A stretch of 64,000 bases of DNA from the NCBI GenBank assembly GCA_964518595.1, contig CAZFHA010000001.1:1-64000 (forward strand), given 5' to 3'. The notes beneath the pieces were generated by a model that made no database searches, was not told the DNA's origin, and saw nothing but the letters and a program-made list of their open reading frames with translations. The position numbers were made by a program, and so were the translations under genes. This document shows positions 62,488 to 64,000 of this stretch, one piece after another; the stretch's first letter is position 1; each line of letters opens with the position of its first letter. This DNA comes from CAZFHA01 sp964518595. GTDB taxonomy: Bacteria; Bacillota; Clostridia; Saccharofermentanales; Saccharofermentanaceae.

Positions 62488-62536
62488 GAAGCAGCTGCCT
62501 TCATAAACAGAGGTTTACGAAGGCGGCTGCTTTTAC
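62488..62536. terminator. Inverted repeat after the AraC-type gene
   Basis: GAAGCAGCTGCCTTC (62488-62502) and GAAGGCGGCTGCTTT (62519-62533) form a 15-bp stem with one mismatch-like pair. It lies 27 bases after the minus-strand AraC gene stop. The stronger T run is on the plus strand, so terminator direction is unclear. The rest of 62292-62562 shows no gene. Confidence 0.5.
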
Positions 62537-62562
62537 TGGTTAAAATTTTGCTAAATGACTGA

Positions 62563-63441
62563 TTATTTTATCGGAATATAAATATCCATTTCAGAATCAG
62601 GATGACTTATGCCAAGGAACCGCTCATCATATAGCTCGAACTCCTCCCGTGCATCCAGCTCTTCATTGGTAGCTAAAAACCAAGTTCCCCAGATATATTC
62701 AAAGGTTTGTGGCAAGCGTAGGATACTTCCACGATGGGTAAAAACTGCAAATCGTCCGCCTTTTACTATTTTTCCCACAAAGGGATCTGCCAATCCCTCA
62801 AGGGTTGCCACTTCGAGACCAACAACCTCAGTAAAAGGCACATCATCACTCATGCTGTATAGTGTGCTACCATTTGTACAACTTTCGCAAACCCCAATCC
62901 CTCGTGCTCTTGGTAAGGGATTTGGCACGGTATGGGCGATGGCATTGAAAGACTGCCACAGCTCGGCAAGTTTATTGTCCCGCAAGGTCGTTTCGCCGCG
63001 CAAGCCAGCGACTAAAAAGTCGGATATTTCTACGATTTTCGGATGAACTGTCACATTATTTAGGATATGTTCCAAACGCGGCAAATCTATGCGGTGTTTA
63101 GAGCCTACAAAGGTGTCCAGCCGATTTTTTCGGTAAGTCCAAGGGCTTACATTATATACGGCCTTAAAGGCACGGCTAAAAGCTTCCCCCGAAGCAAATC
63201 CATATACCAGTGCAATATCCAGCACACGGTCATTGGTATAAAGTAGTTTTTGCGCCGCACCGGCCAGCCTACGCTTTTGCATGTAACTGCCTACGCCTTC
63301 ACCTAATAAGGCATAAAATATCCGGGTAAGATGGTAGTAGGAATAGCCTGCTGCACAGGCAACATCCTCTGCTGTGAAGTCTTGTTCGATATGATTTTCT
63401 ACATATAATACAGCACGTTCCAAGGCTTCACGATATTCCAT
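62563..63441 (-). CDS. AraC-family regulator with GyrI-like effector domain
   Basis: A 292-residue regulator. The N-terminal AraC DNA-binding domain has two helix-turn-helix units (FTAEDVACAAGYSYYHLTRI and VLDIALVYGFASGEAFSRAF, then YNVSPWTYRK). The C-terminal half is a GyrI-like/SOUL small-molecule-binding domain (FLVAGLRGETTLRDNK, GGRFAVFTHRGSI, WLATNEEL-like). The relatives SbmC/Rob sense drugs or organic compounds. The ATG at 63441 has AGGAGG and is preferred over 63459. It lies downstream of the C45-like hydrolase gene, which may be its target or cargo. Confidence 0.88.
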   Translation of the reverse strand: MEYREALERAVLYVENHIEQDFTAEDVACAAGYSYYHLTRIFYALLGEGVGSYMQKRRLAGAAQKLLYTNDRVLDIALVYGFASGEAFSRAFKAVYNVSPWTYRKNRLDTFVGSKHRIDLPRLEHILNNVTVHPKIVEISDFLVAGLRGETTLRDNKLAELWQSFNAIAHTVPNPLPRARGIGVCESCTNGSTLYSMSDDVPFTEVVGLEVATLEGLADPFVGKIVKGGRFAVFTHRGSILRLPQTFEYIWGTWFLATNEELDAREEFELYDERFLGISHPDSEMDIYIPIK

Positions 63442-63455
63442 CCCTCGCCTCCTTT

Positions 63456-64000
63456 TCAAAGTGAGATAAATTCAAAGGTTCCCGGTTCGGATTTTTCTCC
63501 TTGTAAGGCAATCCTTTGCAGTGAGTCTTCTAGTGGCTTATTTACAGCATAGGTCTTCCATCCATTTTGAACAAGTCCTCCCCAACATATTTCCAATGTT
63601 CGGGCAGCCGGACGCATTATAATACTTTTTGTTGTGCCCAGAAAATCTGCGTAGTAGGGGTTGAAGAGTCCACCATGATTTACATGGGTAAGCAGCAGCT
63701 GTTTTACACTCGCCTGGTCGATCTGTGACCTTTGGCAGAACTGTTCTATCGATTCGGCTCGCTTTATAGAATTCCGTAGGACTTTTACTGTTTTAAACTC
63801 CGGAGTCAGCGCATGGTTAGTGGCATATAATGAGCCGTCTCTTATGGGCAGAATAACTTGCTTGCCATTGATTACTTCAATCAAAGCCGCGTTACCATCT
63901 CCATCCATAACAATCATGTTTAAGTTAAAGGCAATAGGCATCTCCTGTAAAAAAGAAAGAGCTTCACTCAAATTGCGACAATTTTCCAGCAATGAGCGAA
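63456..64000 (-). CDS. C45/penicillin-acylase-like N-terminal nucleophile hydrolase (3' part)
   Basis: Partial gene: 181 codons reach the right edge and the start is outside the window. The chain shows PIAFNLNMIVMDGDGNAALIEV, LYATNHALTPEF and ILTHVNHGGLFNPYYADF-like segments (here LLLTHVNHGGLFN), with TLEICWGG near the end. This matches the C-terminal half of linear amide C-N hydrolases (acyl-CoA:6-APA acyltransferase and conjugated bile acid or penicillin V acylase type). The catalytic Cys would be at the N-terminus and is not visible. The stop lies 14 bases before the AraC start, so the two are likely co-transcribed. Confidence 0.7.
   Translation of the reverse strand, partial: RSLLENCRNLSEALSFLQEMPIAFNLNMIVMDGDGNAALIEVINGKQVILPIRDGSLYATNHALTPEFKTVKVLRNSIKRAESIEQFCQRSQIDQASVKQLLLTHVNHGGLFNPYYADFLGTTKSIIMRPAARTLEICWGGLVQNGWKTYAVNKPLEDSLQRIALQGEKSEPGTFEFISL

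Noticed and set aside
62609..63046. 145-codon plus-strand reading frame
   Set aside because: It is opposite the AraC-type gene and mirrors its codon pattern; no independent evidence.
1..64000. CRISPR arrays, tRNA or rRNA genes, insertion sequences
   Set aside because: I saw no regularly spaced short repeats, tRNA-like cloverleaf sequence, rRNA blocks or transposase motifs. A tRNA scan and repeat search would settle this.

Overview
The window looks like chromosome of a monoderm Firmicute, probably of the Clostridia. The signs are strong GGAGG-type ribosome binding sites, lipoproteins with lipoboxes, a sortase-type surface protein, a type II fatty-acid synthesis cluster of Firmicute type, LytTR/DUF3021, WYL and Rrf2 regulators, and moderate GC. 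I cannot name a genus. Two gene fusions (accD-accA and pgk-tpiA) are useful lineage markers.

Layout. 0-1.7 kb: an AT-rich patch with a small Cys-rich secreted peptide and a beta-propeller lipoprotein; its right edge coincides with the broken 5' end of an sdpI-like gene. 1.8-10.9 kb: a DUF1697 gene, then the fatty-acid cluster fabH-fabG-fabF-accB-fabZ-accC-accDA on the minus strand, with fabD divergent across a region carrying a FabT-like palindrome. No acyl carrier protein or enoyl-ACP reductase gene is present. 11-24 kb: housekeeping and membrane genes, including an Rrf2 regulator, a YugP-like metallopeptidase, fused Pgk-TpiA, a ZIP transporter, two unusual PlsC acyltransferases, a methyltransferase, YwbE, an ArsC/Spx-like protein and LytTR/DUF3021. 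24.5-30.9 kb: a WYL regulator, an operon of response regulator, ABC transporter and histidine kinase of peptide-resistance type, an MFS transporter, and two gene remnants.

31-50.4 kb is the most distinctive region: two divergent gene sets that together look like a cytoplasmic pathway for N-glycans or N-glycopeptides. The minus set encodes an oligosaccharide ABC importer (two permeases and a lipoprotein, no ATPase), a GH29 alpha-fucosidase, a CBM9-like protein, a large transglutaminase-like protein with a GRCGE active-site motif, a GH38 alpha-mannosidase and a GH130 mannoside phosphorylase. The plus set encodes a GH18 enzyme, a LacI-type regulator, a second GH29 and a GH20 hexosaminidase. None of these enzymes has a signal peptide, so breakdown would follow uptake. 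Two related imperfect palindromes in the divergent intergenic region are candidate operators for the LacI-type protein. The transglutaminase-like protein could be a glycan-releasing amidase (PNGase-like); this is a hypothesis.

50.6-54.8 kb: a 1400-residue surface protein with five repeats of about 165 residues and a VPKTG sorting signal. 55-62.3 kb: an RbsABC-type sugar ABC transporter with a membrane-anchored solute-binding protein and a LytS/NarL-like two-component pair, probably a three-component sugar sensor. 62.5-64 kb: an AraC regulator with a GyrI-like effector domain and the 3' part of a C45/penicillin-acylase-like hydrolase running off the window. I saw no tRNA, rRNA, CRISPR array, insertion sequence or replication origin.
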